Shown: positions 1-5,982 of the stretch, in pieces
How positions within the stretch are numbered: position 1 is the first letter of the stretch
How the letters are laid out: each line of letters opens with the position of its first letter
Assembly (NCBI GenBank): GCA_900549725.1
Contig: URPL01000041.1
Location: 1-11,004 of the forward strand
Direction: 5' to 3'
Origin: an uncultured Eubacteriales bacterium
Lineage (GTDB): Bacteria > Bacillota > Clostridia > Oscillospirales > CAG-272
DNA: 11,004 nt
The notes under the pieces: model-generated
The model's database searches: none
What the model saw: the letters and a program-made list of their open reading frames with translations, nothing else
Told to the model about the DNA's origin: nothing
Made by a program: the position numbers and the translations under genes

Positions 1-59
1 AATAATATATAACACATAACAAGATATAGCAGATGCGCGGCAGGGAAAGCAAAGCGCTG

Positions 60-953
60 TCAAAGCGCGCCGAAAAACGAAAGAATCTGCGCAAAAGAGG
101 GGCTTTGCGGTTGCAGAAATGATATATGCGAGCCGTCGGCGCTTTCATCAAGATAGATGCGGATCTGCGCGTTTTTGATGGAATCGCGTTTTGCGTATAC
201 GGTATCATGCCGCGGCGAGGCAACGGCATCGTTTTGCGCCTGAATGAGCAGCACGGGAACGCGGGCGTTTTGCAGCGCCGCATCCGCATGCGCCGCCGTT
301 GCGGGAAAATCAAAGCAAAGCCCGCCGTAAAACCACAGCATGGGAAAATTGAGATATGCCAAAGCCCCTACATAGGGAACGGCGCGGCTGCAGGCGGCAG
401 CGGTGGGGCAGTTGTGCGCGTCTACGGCAATGACGGCATCGGGCGAATCGCTGTCATCGGCGCAAAGGCAGGCGGCATAGCCGCCGCGGCTGTGCCCGAG
501 CAAAAACAGCCTGTCCGCCTCAAACAGCCTCTGCGCACGGACAAAGGAAAGCGCCGCGGAAAGATCCGCCGTGATCGCGGCATAGGAAAGGGCGCTGTCG
601 CCGTCGCTGCGGCCGCTGCCGAGCGGATCAAAATAAAAAACGGAGAACCCCGCGCCGCATAAAGCGCGGATCAGAGGCAAATACTCCTGCAGCGTCGCGG
701 CAAGCCCGGGCGCAATCACAACGAGCGCATGCGCCTTTGTTTTCCGAAAAAGATATCCCTGCAGGCGGTTTTCCTTTTCCGAAAAGCAGAGGGGCTCGCA
801 GTCCTGCGGAAGCGCGGAGAGGGGCTCTGCCGCCGTCGTGCGCGCAAAGGAAGCGTCATAAATCAGCTTGGTGGCGAAAAAATCGCAAAACAGCGAAAGA
901 AGCAGCACGGAAAGAAGCATGATACTCACCCGTTTTAACCAGGACTTTTTCAT
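60..953 (-). CDS. Membrane-anchored or secreted alpha/beta-hydrolase
   Basis: The protein has 297 residues from the ATG at 953. That start is preferred over an in-frame ATG 33 codons upstream because it is preceded by GGTGA at 5-base spacing and begins a clean signal or anchor sequence: MKKSWLKR, then a hydrophobic stretch at about 9-26. The remainder is an alpha/beta-hydrolase fold. The probable oxyanion loop is IAPGLA (80-85), the nucleophile elbow is GHSRGG with Ser155, the likely acid is Asp242 in QNDAV, and the catalytic histidine is His276 in GSHISF. All three triad residues are present, so it should be an active serine hydrolase (esterase, lipase or peptidase type) acting outside the membrane. 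The substrate cannot be read from the sequence. It is divergent from another hydrolase gene that starts 46 bases away. No terminator is visible in the 59 bases left of the stop. Confidence 0.85.
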   Translation of the reverse strand: MKKSWLKRVSIMLLSVLLLSLFCDFFATKLIYDASFARTTAAEPLSALPQDCEPLCFSEKENRLQGYLFRKTKAHALVVIAPGLAATLQEYLPLIRALCGAGFSVFYFDPLGSGRSDGDSALSYAAITADLSAALSFVRAQRLFEADRLFLLGHSRGGYAACLCADDSDSPDAVIAVDAHNCPTAAACSRAVPYVGALAYLNFPMLWFYGGLCFDFPATAAHADAALQNARVPVLLIQAQNDAVASPRHDTVYAKRDSIKNAQIRIYLDESADGSHISFLQPQSPSFAQILSFFGAL

Positions 954-961
954 GAGTATCA
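920..961. repeat. Inverted repeat around the minus-strand hydrolase start
   Basis: TGATACTC (920-927) and GAGTATCA (954-961) are perfect 8-bp inverted arms with a 26-base spacer. The right arm touches the start codon and overlaps the ribosome binding region of the minus-strand hydrolase. The left arm lies within its first codons. It could be a regulator site for the divergent pair, or an mRNA hairpin masking the start. Either role is inference. Confidence 0.4.
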
Positions 962-999
962 CCGCTTTCCGAAAAAATATGTGAAAAAAAGAGGAAATT

Positions 1000-1971
1000 A
1001 TGTTCAAACGGGAATGGATCTTGCCCGAGCAGGGGTATGAAGCGGCGCTCAAAGCGCTGGAGGGGGAGCTTGCGCCTTATCGTACCGAGGGGTATTTCAC
1101 CGCGCCGGACGGCGCGCCGCTTTATTATGAACGCGTTTACAGAGAGGAAAACCGCAAAGCAATTTTGCTTTTGCACGGCTTTACGGAATTCATCGGGAAA
1201 TATACGGAGATGATCGGCTGTTTCTTCCGGGACGGATACGATGTGTATATTTTTGAGCAGCGCGGTCACGGCCGTTCCGCCCGCGCGGTCAAAAATGCGC
1301 AGCTGGTGCATGTCGATGCATTTTCAAGCTATGTCAGGGACACCGCGGCGTTTGTGCGCCGGGTGATCGCGCCGGAGAACTATGAGGCGCTTGATCTGTT
1401 TTCGCATTCCATGGGCGGCGCGGTCGCGGCGCTGTATCTTGCCGGGGATGGTTGTCCCGTGCGGAGAGCCGTGCTCTCTGCGCCCATGATTGCCCCGCGC
1501 AGCGGGAAAGCGCCGCGGCCGCTTGTTCTTTGGCATTTGCGGCGGCAGGGAAAAAAAGAGGGATTTTCCGCTCCTTGCTCTCATGCGGGGCATTTTAATC
1601 CGAACGCCTCATTTGCCCACAGCAGCGACAACAGCCCCGCGCGCTTTGCGCAGAATCTGCGGGTGCGGTGCGAGGACGAGCGCTTTCAGACCTCAACGGG
1701 CAGCATCGGCTGGACGCTTGAGGCAATCCGCGTGCAGAGCGAAATCCTGAAAAAAGCGAAAAACATTCGCTGCCCCGTTTTGCTGCTGCGCGGCACCGAG
1801 GACCGTGTGGTGCGGCGCGGCGCGCAGAACCGCTTTTTAAAACGGGTGAAAAATGCCGCGCTGTATGAGCTGCCCGGGGCAAAGCACGGGCTTTTCACCG
1901 CTTCCTGCGGGGAGCTGAATGCGTATTATACCGCGATCTTCATGTTTTTGGATGAGGGGAGCGGGAGATAA
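1000..1971 (+). CDS. Alpha/beta-hydrolase, lysophospholipase / monoacylglycerol lipase type
   Basis: The protein has 323 residues. The ATG at 1000 has GAGGA at 991-995, a good spacing. No signal peptide or membrane segment is seen, so it should be cytosolic. The architecture matches the serine aminopeptidase S33 / hydrolase_4 family (PldB, monoglyceride lipase): LLLHGF (57-62) for the oxyanion hole, EQRGHGRS (86-93), a nucleophile elbow with Ser137, the acid Asp268 in GTEDRVV, and His296 in AKHGLF. A cap region occupies about 165-240. The elbow reads SHSMGG instead of the usual GHSMGG, a small but visible departure. The likely reaction is hydrolysis of a lysophospholipid, monoglyceride or other small ester; the substrate is not determined. 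It is divergent from the other hydrolase, with no clear promoter in the 46-base gap. Confidence 0.87.
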   Translation: MFKREWILPEQGYEAALKALEGELAPYRTEGYFTAPDGAPLYYERVYREENRKAILLLHGFTEFIGKYTEMIGCFFRDGYDVYIFEQRGHGRSARAVKNAQLVHVDAFSSYVRDTAAFVRRVIAPENYEALDLFSHSMGGAVAALYLAGDGCPVRRAVLSAPMIAPRSGKAPRPLVLWHLRRQGKKEGFSAPCSHAGHFNPNASFAHSSDNSPARFAQNLRVRCEDERFQTSTGSIGWTLEAIRVQSEILKKAKNIRCPVLLLRGTEDRVVRRGAQNRFLKRVKNAALYELPGAKHGLFTASCGELNAYYTAIFMFLDEGSGR

Positions 1972-2284
1972 GAACACTATACCATAATATGCGATGTTTT
2001 GCAAGGGAGAGAAACGCCGCCGGCGATGCGCCTGGGAAAAAAGCGGGAATTTTGGCGCGGAGTCCGAAAAGTGTGCAAAAAGGCTTGACAAAGCCGCGGC
2101 GTGTATGGTATACTGACTCTACCTCTAAAAAAGGGCTTTTTTTGTCATGCCCGCGCGGCATGATCCTTTTCAAACGGCGTTTTTGCCGTTGGCGGGACAA
2201 GCATTCCGCCGAGGGAGGTACACAAGCAAAACCCCGCCGCTCGGAACGGTAAGGGGCAAGGATTTAAGAGGAGGTGCCTAACAA
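1972..2284 (+). other. Intergenic region: promoter and structured rpmG leader
   Basis: These 313 bases hold no gene I can support. The first 110 contain no convincing terminator for the upstream hydrolase. The promoter follows at 2085-2114, then a leader of roughly 150 nt up to the rpmG ribosome binding site. The leader can form TCATGCC/GGCATGA (2145-2151 with 2157-2163, 5-base loop) and AACGGC/GCCGTT (2173-2178 with 2185-2190). It also has longer-range, partly competing pairings: GGCGGG 2191-2196 with CCCGCC 2233-2238, and TTCCG 2204-2208 with CGGAA 2242-2246. I recognise no named riboswitch. A run of A, GGGC and a run of T (about 2127-2143) sits near the transcript start. Confidence 0.6.
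2085..2114 (+). promoter_or_regulatory. Sigma-A promoter of the rpmG-rplA operon
   Basis: The -35 is TTGACA (2085-2090) and the -10 is TATACT (2109-2114), spaced by 18 bases. TGG directly before the -10 makes it an extended -10 promoter. This is a strong vegetative promoter, as expected for a ribosomal protein operon. Transcription should begin near 2121. Confidence 0.88.
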
Positions 2285-2434
2285 ATGCGAGTAAAGATCA
2301 CTTTGGCGTGCAGCGAGTGCAAGCAGAGAAACTACGACACAAAGAAGAACAAGAAAAACGATCCCGACAGACTGGAACTGAAAAAATACTGCCGTTTCTG
2401 CCGCAAGCATACCTTGCATAAGGAAACGAAGTAA
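2285..2434 (+). CDS. rpmG: 50S ribosomal protein L33
   Basis: This is a 49-residue protein of the large ribosomal subunit. The sequence begins MRVKITLACSEC, contains YDTKKNKKN, and ends HKETK, all typical of bacterial L33. Two CxxC pairs, Cys9/Cys12 (CSEC) and Cys36/Cys39 (CRFC), form a zinc knuckle, so this is the zinc-dependent C+ form rather than the cysteine-free C- paralogue that some Firmicutes make under zinc shortage. The length is the usual 48-50 residues. A perfect AGGAGGT at 2269-2275 lies 9 bases before the ATG. It is the first gene of the operon, followed 14 bases later by secE, the common Firmicutes arrangement. Confidence 0.96.
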   Translation: MRVKITLACSECKQRNYDTKKNKKNDPDRLELKKYCRFCRKHTLHKETK

Positions 2435-2448
2435 GGACGGAGGAAACC

Positions 2449-2673
2449 ATGGCTGAAGAAAAGAAAGCGAAGAAGCCGGGCTTTTTTGCAAAAATCGGCA
2501 AGGCTTTGCGGGAATTCCGGAGCGAATTCAAAAAGGTCGTATGGCCCACGTTCCCTCAGACCGCGAAAAACACGGCGCTTGTGCTGGCTGTTCTGATTGC
2601 CAGCGCGGTTGTCGTTGCGCTGCTTGACCTTGGATTTTCCAAGGGCTTGGTCGGGCTTGCAAGCCTTGTCTGA
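2449..2673 (+). CDS. secE: Preprotein translocase subunit SecE
   Basis: The protein has 74 residues and is the short single-span SecE of Gram-positive bacteria, which clamps SecY in the SecYEG protein-export channel. A charged amphipathic N-terminal part carries the family signature EFKKVVWPTFPQ (about 26-37). One transmembrane helix follows at about 42-62, then a short tail. GGAGGA at 2439-2444 provides the ribosome binding site close to the ATG. It sits between rpmG and nusG in the conserved order, and nusG begins 14 bases after its stop. Confidence 0.96.
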   Translation: MAEEKKAKKPGFFAKIGKALREFRSEFKKVVWPTFPQTAKNTALVLAVLIASAVVVALLDLGFSKGLVGLASLV

Positions 2674-2687
2674 GCCGGAGGAGCATC

Positions 2688-3236
2688 ATGGAGGATTTTG
2701 CAGCGAAGTGGTATGTGGTGCATACCTATTCGGGCTATGAAAACAAAGTAAAAACAAACCTTGAAAAAATCGTGGAAAATCGCGGTATGGGCGATATGAT
2801 CCTGGAGACTCTGATTCCGACAGAGATCGTGACAGAGATCGACGGCGATTCTTCCAAGGAAGTGGAAAACAAGGTGTTCCCGAGCTATGTGCTTGTGCAT
2901 ATGGTGATGACGGACGAAACATGGCATGTTGTGCGCAACGTGCGCGGCGTCACGGGCTTTGTGGGCCCCGGGTCGCGCCCTGTTCCGCTCAGTGACGATG
3001 AGGTCGAAGCGCTCGGTATCGGGCAGGATGCATCTGCCGCTGCGACGACGGTGAAGCTCGGCTTTGCCGTGGGCGATACCGTTTCGATCTGCGGCGGGCT
3101 TCTTGCGGGCAACCGCGGCACGGTTGAGGCGATCAGCCCCGATCAGCGCACCGTTACGGTCAAGGCATCCATGTTCGGGCGTGATACGTCCATTGAGCTT
3201 GCCGTGGAAGACGTCAAGCGGCTTGCAGAGGGCTGA
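2688..3236 (+). CDS. nusG: Transcription elongation/antitermination factor NusG
   Basis: The protein has 182 residues, a normal length. The N-terminal NGN domain begins WYVVHTYSGYENKV (8-21) and includes FPSYVLV (64-70) and VRNVRGVTGFVG (82-93), which bind RNA polymerase. A linker at about 100-122 joins the C-terminal KOW domain (about 126-180), which contains FAVGDTV, GNRGTVEAI and SMFGRDT. NusG modulates pausing and links polymerase to ribosome (S10) or Rho. The KOW loop, usually GPFxxFxG, here reads GGLLAGNRG, losing both aromatic residues, while the FGR motif (163-165) is kept. The ribosome binding site CGGAGGAG lies at 2676-2683. The gene is co-transcribed with secE, and the L1-binding leader follows it. 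Confidence 0.96.
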   Translation: MEDFAAKWYVVHTYSGYENKVKTNLEKIVENRGMGDMILETLIPTEIVTEIDGDSSKEVENKVFPSYVLVHMVMTDETWHVVRNVRGVTGFVGPGSRPVPLSDDEVEALGIGQDASAAATTVKLGFAVGDTVSICGGLLAGNRGTVEAISPDQRTVTVKASMFGRDTSIELAVEDVKRLAEG

Positions 3237-3248
3237 TGCTCTGCAAAA

Positions 3249-3297
3249 CGTGGGAGGAAAGCTAAATTCTTTCTGAGCTTTCCGACAAAGTACCACA
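3249..3297 (+). promoter_or_regulatory. L1-binding autoregulatory mRNA element (rplK leader)
   Basis: Between nusG and rplK the RNA can fold into GGAAAGCT (3256-3263) paired with AGCTTTCC (3276-3283), a perfect 8-bp stem with a 12-base loop. Below it, GTGG (3250-3253) pairs with CCAC (3293-3296). An asymmetric internal loop of GA on one side and GACAAAGTA on the other separates the two helices. This two-helix shape with GTGGGAGG on the 5' side matches the known L1 site in rplK-rplA mRNAs, which mimics the L1 site on 23S rRNA. Excess L1 would repress translation of rplK and rplA. The rplK ribosome binding site starts 4 bases after the structure. Confidence 0.75.
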
Positions 3298-3316
3298 TTT
3301 GGAGGTGTAATTTAAC

Positions 3317-3742
3317 ATGGCAAAGAAAATTCAGGGCTACGTGAAACTGCAGCTTCCCGCCGGGAAAGCAACTCCGCAGCCGCCGGTAGGTCCGGCGCTT
3401 GGTCAGTACGGCGTAAACATTGCCGCCTTTACCAAGGACTTTAACGAACGCACAAAGAACGATATCGGTCTGATCATCCCCGTGGTGATCACGGTGTATG
3501 CCGACCGTTCCTTCTCTTTTATCACCAAAACTCCGCCCGCACCCGTTCTGATCAAGAAGGCATGCGGTCTTGAGAGTGCTTCCGCAACCCCGAACAAGGT
3601 CAAGGTCGCACAGCTGTCCAAGGCGGACTGCCGCAAGATCGCAGAGACCAAAATGCCTGACCTCAATGCGGCAAGCATCGAGGCTGCCATGAGCATGATC
3701 GCCGGCACTGCTCGCTCTATGGGCATCACGGTGGAAGAATAA
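3317..3742 (+). CDS. rplK: 50S ribosomal protein L11
   Basis: The protein has 141 residues, the standard L11 length. The N-terminal domain contains KLQLPAGKATPQPPVGPALG (10-29) with the proline pair of the thiostrepton-binding face, and YGVNI follows. The C-terminal RNA-binding domain includes SFITKTPPAPVLIKKA and ends MSMIAGTARSMGITVEE. L11 with 23S rRNA forms the GTPase-associated centre and the stalk base that contacts elongation factors. GGAGGTG (3301-3307) precedes the ATG by 9 bases and is next to the predicted L1 target structure, so translation of this gene is probably controlled by the product of the following gene. Confidence 0.97.
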   Translation: MAKKIQGYVKLQLPAGKATPQPPVGPALGQYGVNIAAFTKDFNERTKNDIGLIIPVVITVYADRSFSFITKTPPAPVLIKKACGLESASATPNKVKVAQLSKADCRKIAETKMPDLNAASIEAAMSMIAGTARSMGITVEE

Positions 3743-3759
3743 GCGGGAGGTGACACGGA

Positions 3760-4452
3760 ATGTTTAAGGGAAAGAAATATACCGACAGCGCAAAGCTGTA
3801 TGATAAATCGAAGCTGTATGATACAAACGATGCCATCGCGCTGGTGTGCCAGACTGCAAAGGCAAAGTTTGATGAGACTGTTGAGATCCATATCCGCCTT
3901 GGCGTTGACTCCCGTCACGCCGACCAGCAGGTGCGCGGCGCGGTCGTTTTGCCGCACGGAACCGGTAAAACGGTTCGCACGCTCGTTTTCGCAAGAGGCG
4001 ATAAGGCAGATGCTGCAAAGGCAGCAGGTGCCGATTATGTCGGCGCTGAGGATATGGTGGAGAAGATCACCAAGGAAAACTGGTTTGATTTCGATGTCGT
4101 CATCGCGTCTCCCGACATGATGGCTGTCATCGGACGCCTCGGTAAGGTGCTCGGTCCTAAGGGCCTGATGCCGAACCCGAAGGCCGGTACGGTCACGCCC
4201 GATGTGGCAAGAGCCGTTAACGAAGCAAAAGCCGGTAAGATCGAATACCGTTTGGATAAGACCAACATCATCCACTGCCCCATCGGCAAGGCATCCTTCG
4301 GCGCCGAGAAGCTGACCGACAACTTCAATACCCTTGTCGGCGCAGTGATCAAGGCAAAGCCGGCTGCTGCAAAGGGTCAGTATATCAAGAGCTGTGTGCT
4401 GGCGACCACTATGGGCCCCGGCATCAAGGTCAACTACGCAAAACTCGGCTGA
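3760..4452 (+). CDS. rplA: 50S ribosomal protein L1
   Basis: The protein has 230 residues, the normal length for L1. Recognisable segments include GKTVRTLVFARG, the domain II hallmark GPKGLMPNPKAGTVTPDVA, and a C-terminal return to domain I with YRLDKTNIIHCPIGKASF. L1 binds 23S rRNA at the mobile L1 stalk near the E site, and in most bacteria it also represses its own mRNA through the leader upstream of rplK, where a matching structure is present here. The ribosome binding site GGGAGGTG (3745-3752) is 7 bases from the ATG. It is the last gene of the operon, with the transcript ending at the terminator about 20 bases downstream instead of continuing into rplJ-rplL. Confidence 0.97.
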   Translation: MFKGKKYTDSAKLYDKSKLYDTNDAIALVCQTAKAKFDETVEIHIRLGVDSRHADQQVRGAVVLPHGTGKTVRTLVFARGDKADAAKAAGADYVGAEDMVEKITKENWFDFDVVIASPDMMAVIGRLGKVLGPKGLMPNPKAGTVTPDVARAVNEAKAGKIEYRLDKTNIIHCPIGKASFGAEKLTDNFNTLVGAVIKAKPAAAKGQYIKSCVLATTMGPGIKVNYAKLG

Positions 4453-4472
4453 GTACAGCCGCGAAATCTATC

Positions 4473-4515
4473 AAAAAACGCCGGAAAGCAGAAAACGCGC
4501 TTCTCGGCGTTTTTT
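4473..4515 (+). terminator. Rho-independent terminator after rplA
   Basis: AAAAAACGCCG (4473-4483) pairs perfectly over 11 bp with CGGCGTTTTTT (4505-4515). The 21-base interval can extend the hairpin through AGAA/TTCT. The T-run continues after one C with more T. The flanking A- and T-runs could work on both strands, but only rightward transcription is expected here. Confidence 0.88.
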
Positions 4516-4544
4516 CTTTTGGCTTTTCGGGAGAGGAGAAGAGC

Positions 4545-5972
4545 ATGAGCAAAACGGAACAAAACGGGCTTTTTGCCGCAGAGGAATTCGCGCCGGAAAA
4601 CGATGTGATTGCGGCGATTTCCACGCCGCGCGGGGTCGGCGGTATTGCGGTTGTCCGCATCAGCGGTCCGCAGGCGCTCGCCGTGTGTGCAGGCATGTTT
4701 CGACACGGAAAAGGCGGCAAGGTGCTGACAAAGGAAGACGCGCGCCGCGCCGTATACGGAGAGATTCTGCGGCAGGGCGAGGTCATCGACGATGGGATTG
4801 CCGTTTATTTTCCCGCGCCCCATTCGTATACGGGGGAGGATACGGTGGAGCTGTCGTGCCACGGAGGCCCGCTTTTGCAGCAGCTTGTGCTTGAAAGCGC
4901 CTTTTTGTGCGGCGCGCGGCAGGCGGGGCCGGGGGAGTTTTCAAAGCGCGCTTTTGAGAACGAAAAATTGCCGCTCTCCCGCGCAGAGGCGGTGATTGAT
5001 CTGATTGAGGCGGAAAGCCTTGCCAAGGTGCGCTATTCCGGCGCTGCTGCGCGCGGCGCGCTTTCGGCGCGGATCGATGCGATCACACAGCGGCTGCGCG
5101 GTCTGCTTGCCTCCACTTATGCCTTTATCGATTATCCGGATGAGGACCTGACGGAGCTGACACCGGCGCAGCTTTTGCGCCAATGCGAAGAGGTGCGCCG
5201 GGAGCTTGAGTCGCTTTGCACGGGCTATCATCAGGGGCGTGCCGTGGTGCAGGGCATTCAAACGGCGATCGTCGGCAAGCCAAACACGGGGAAATCCACG
5301 CTGCTCAACGCTTTGCTCGGAACCGACCGCGCAATCGTAACCCCGCTTGCGGGAACCACGCGCGATGTTCTGCAGGAAAGCGCCGTGGTGGGAGAGCTTT
5401 TGCTGCGCCTTTGTGATACGGCGGGCATTCGGCAAACAGAGGATGCCGTGGAGCGGCTCGGCGTCGAGCGTTCGCTGCGGGCAATCGAAGAGGCAGAGCT
5501 GATTTTATGTGTGTTCGATGCTTCGCGTCCGCTTGACGCGGAGGATGAAGCAGTATTGAAAAAGCTTGCGGGCGCAAGCGGCAAAAAAGCGATAGCCGTA
5601 TGGAACAAGGCGGATTTGCCGCGCGCCGTAAATGCGGCGCTGCCGCAGGGACTGTTTGCGCGGGAATATACCATCAGCGCGGCAACCGGACAGGGGCTTG
5701 CGGCACTTGAGAAAGGGCTTGAGGGGCTGTATCTTGACGGCGGCTGCGCCCCACAGGACGGCATTTTGACAAACGCGCGGCAATATGCCGCTGCGCAAAA
5801 GGCAAAGGAAGCGGTGCAAAGCGCCGTCGCGGCGCTGCAAAGCGGCATGACGCAGGATATTGCCGGCATGGATTTGGAGCTTGCGCTCAGCGCGCTTTCC
5901 GAGGTGGATGCGCGCGGGGTGAGCGCGGACATCACCGATGCGATCTTTCATCGCTTCTGTGTCGGAAAATAA
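4545..5972 (+). CDS. mnmE: tRNA modification GTPase MnmE
   Basis: The protein has 475 residues. MnmE with MnmG adds the (carboxymethyl)aminomethyl group to wobble U34 of certain tRNAs. The N-terminal folate-binding domain (1-130) shows ISTPRGVGGIAVVRISG and SYTGEDTVELSCHGG. A helical domain flanks the G domain, which has the P-loop GKPNTGKS (244-251), G2 in PLAGTTRD (267-274), DTAGIR (291-296) and NKAD (354-357). The C-terminus FCVGK carries the conserved catalytic Cys472, a slight variant of the usual FCIGK. AGAGGAG (4532-4538) precedes the ATG. mnmG is not next to it, and the gene follows the rplA terminator with no obvious promoter of its own, so its expression may use read-through or an unrecognised promoter in the 92-base gap. 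Confidence 0.96.
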   Translation: MSKTEQNGLFAAEEFAPENDVIAAISTPRGVGGIAVVRISGPQALAVCAGMFRHGKGGKVLTKEDARRAVYGEILRQGEVIDDGIAVYFPAPHSYTGEDTVELSCHGGPLLQQLVLESAFLCGARQAGPGEFSKRAFENEKLPLSRAEAVIDLIEAESLAKVRYSGAAARGALSARIDAITQRLRGLLASTYAFIDYPDEDLTELTPAQLLRQCEEVRRELESLCTGYHQGRAVVQGIQTAIVGKPNTGKSTLLNALLGTDRAIVTPLAGTTRDVLQESAVVGELLLRLCDTAGIRQTEDAVERLGVERSLRAIEEAELILCVFDASRPLDAEDEAVLKKLAGASGKKAIAVWNKADLPRAVNAALPQGLFAREYTISAATGQGLAALEKGLEGLYLDGGCAPQDGILTNARQYAAAQKAKEAVQSAVAALQSGMTQDIAGMDLELALSALSEVDARGVSADITDAIFHRFCVGK

Positions 5973-5982
5973 AGGAGACGCT

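Noticed and set aside
126..662. Plus-strand 178-codon frame opposite the first hydrolase
   Set aside because: It is an Ala/Gly/Arg-rich mirror of a hydrolase gene with an intact catalytic triad.
1989..2252. Possible 87-codon gene upstream of rpmG
   Set aside because: The frame contains the rpmG operon promoter and leader hairpins, has no ribosome binding site and no recognisable sequence.
2115..2268. A tRNA gene (often tRNA-Trp near secE in Firmicutes) in the rpmG leader
   Set aside because: There is no T-loop GGTTCRA sequence, no acceptor stem and no cloverleaf could be found here or elsewhere in the window.
2556..3296. Open frame of 246 codons on the minus strand opposite secE/nusG
   Set aside because: It is antisense to nusG and part of secE and spans the L1 leader; the composition is His/Arg/Ala-rich as expected of a mirror frame.
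3403..4275. Open frame of 290 codons on the minus strand across rplK and rplA
   Set aside because: It is antisense to two clear ribosomal protein genes, with no motif and no ribosome binding site of note.
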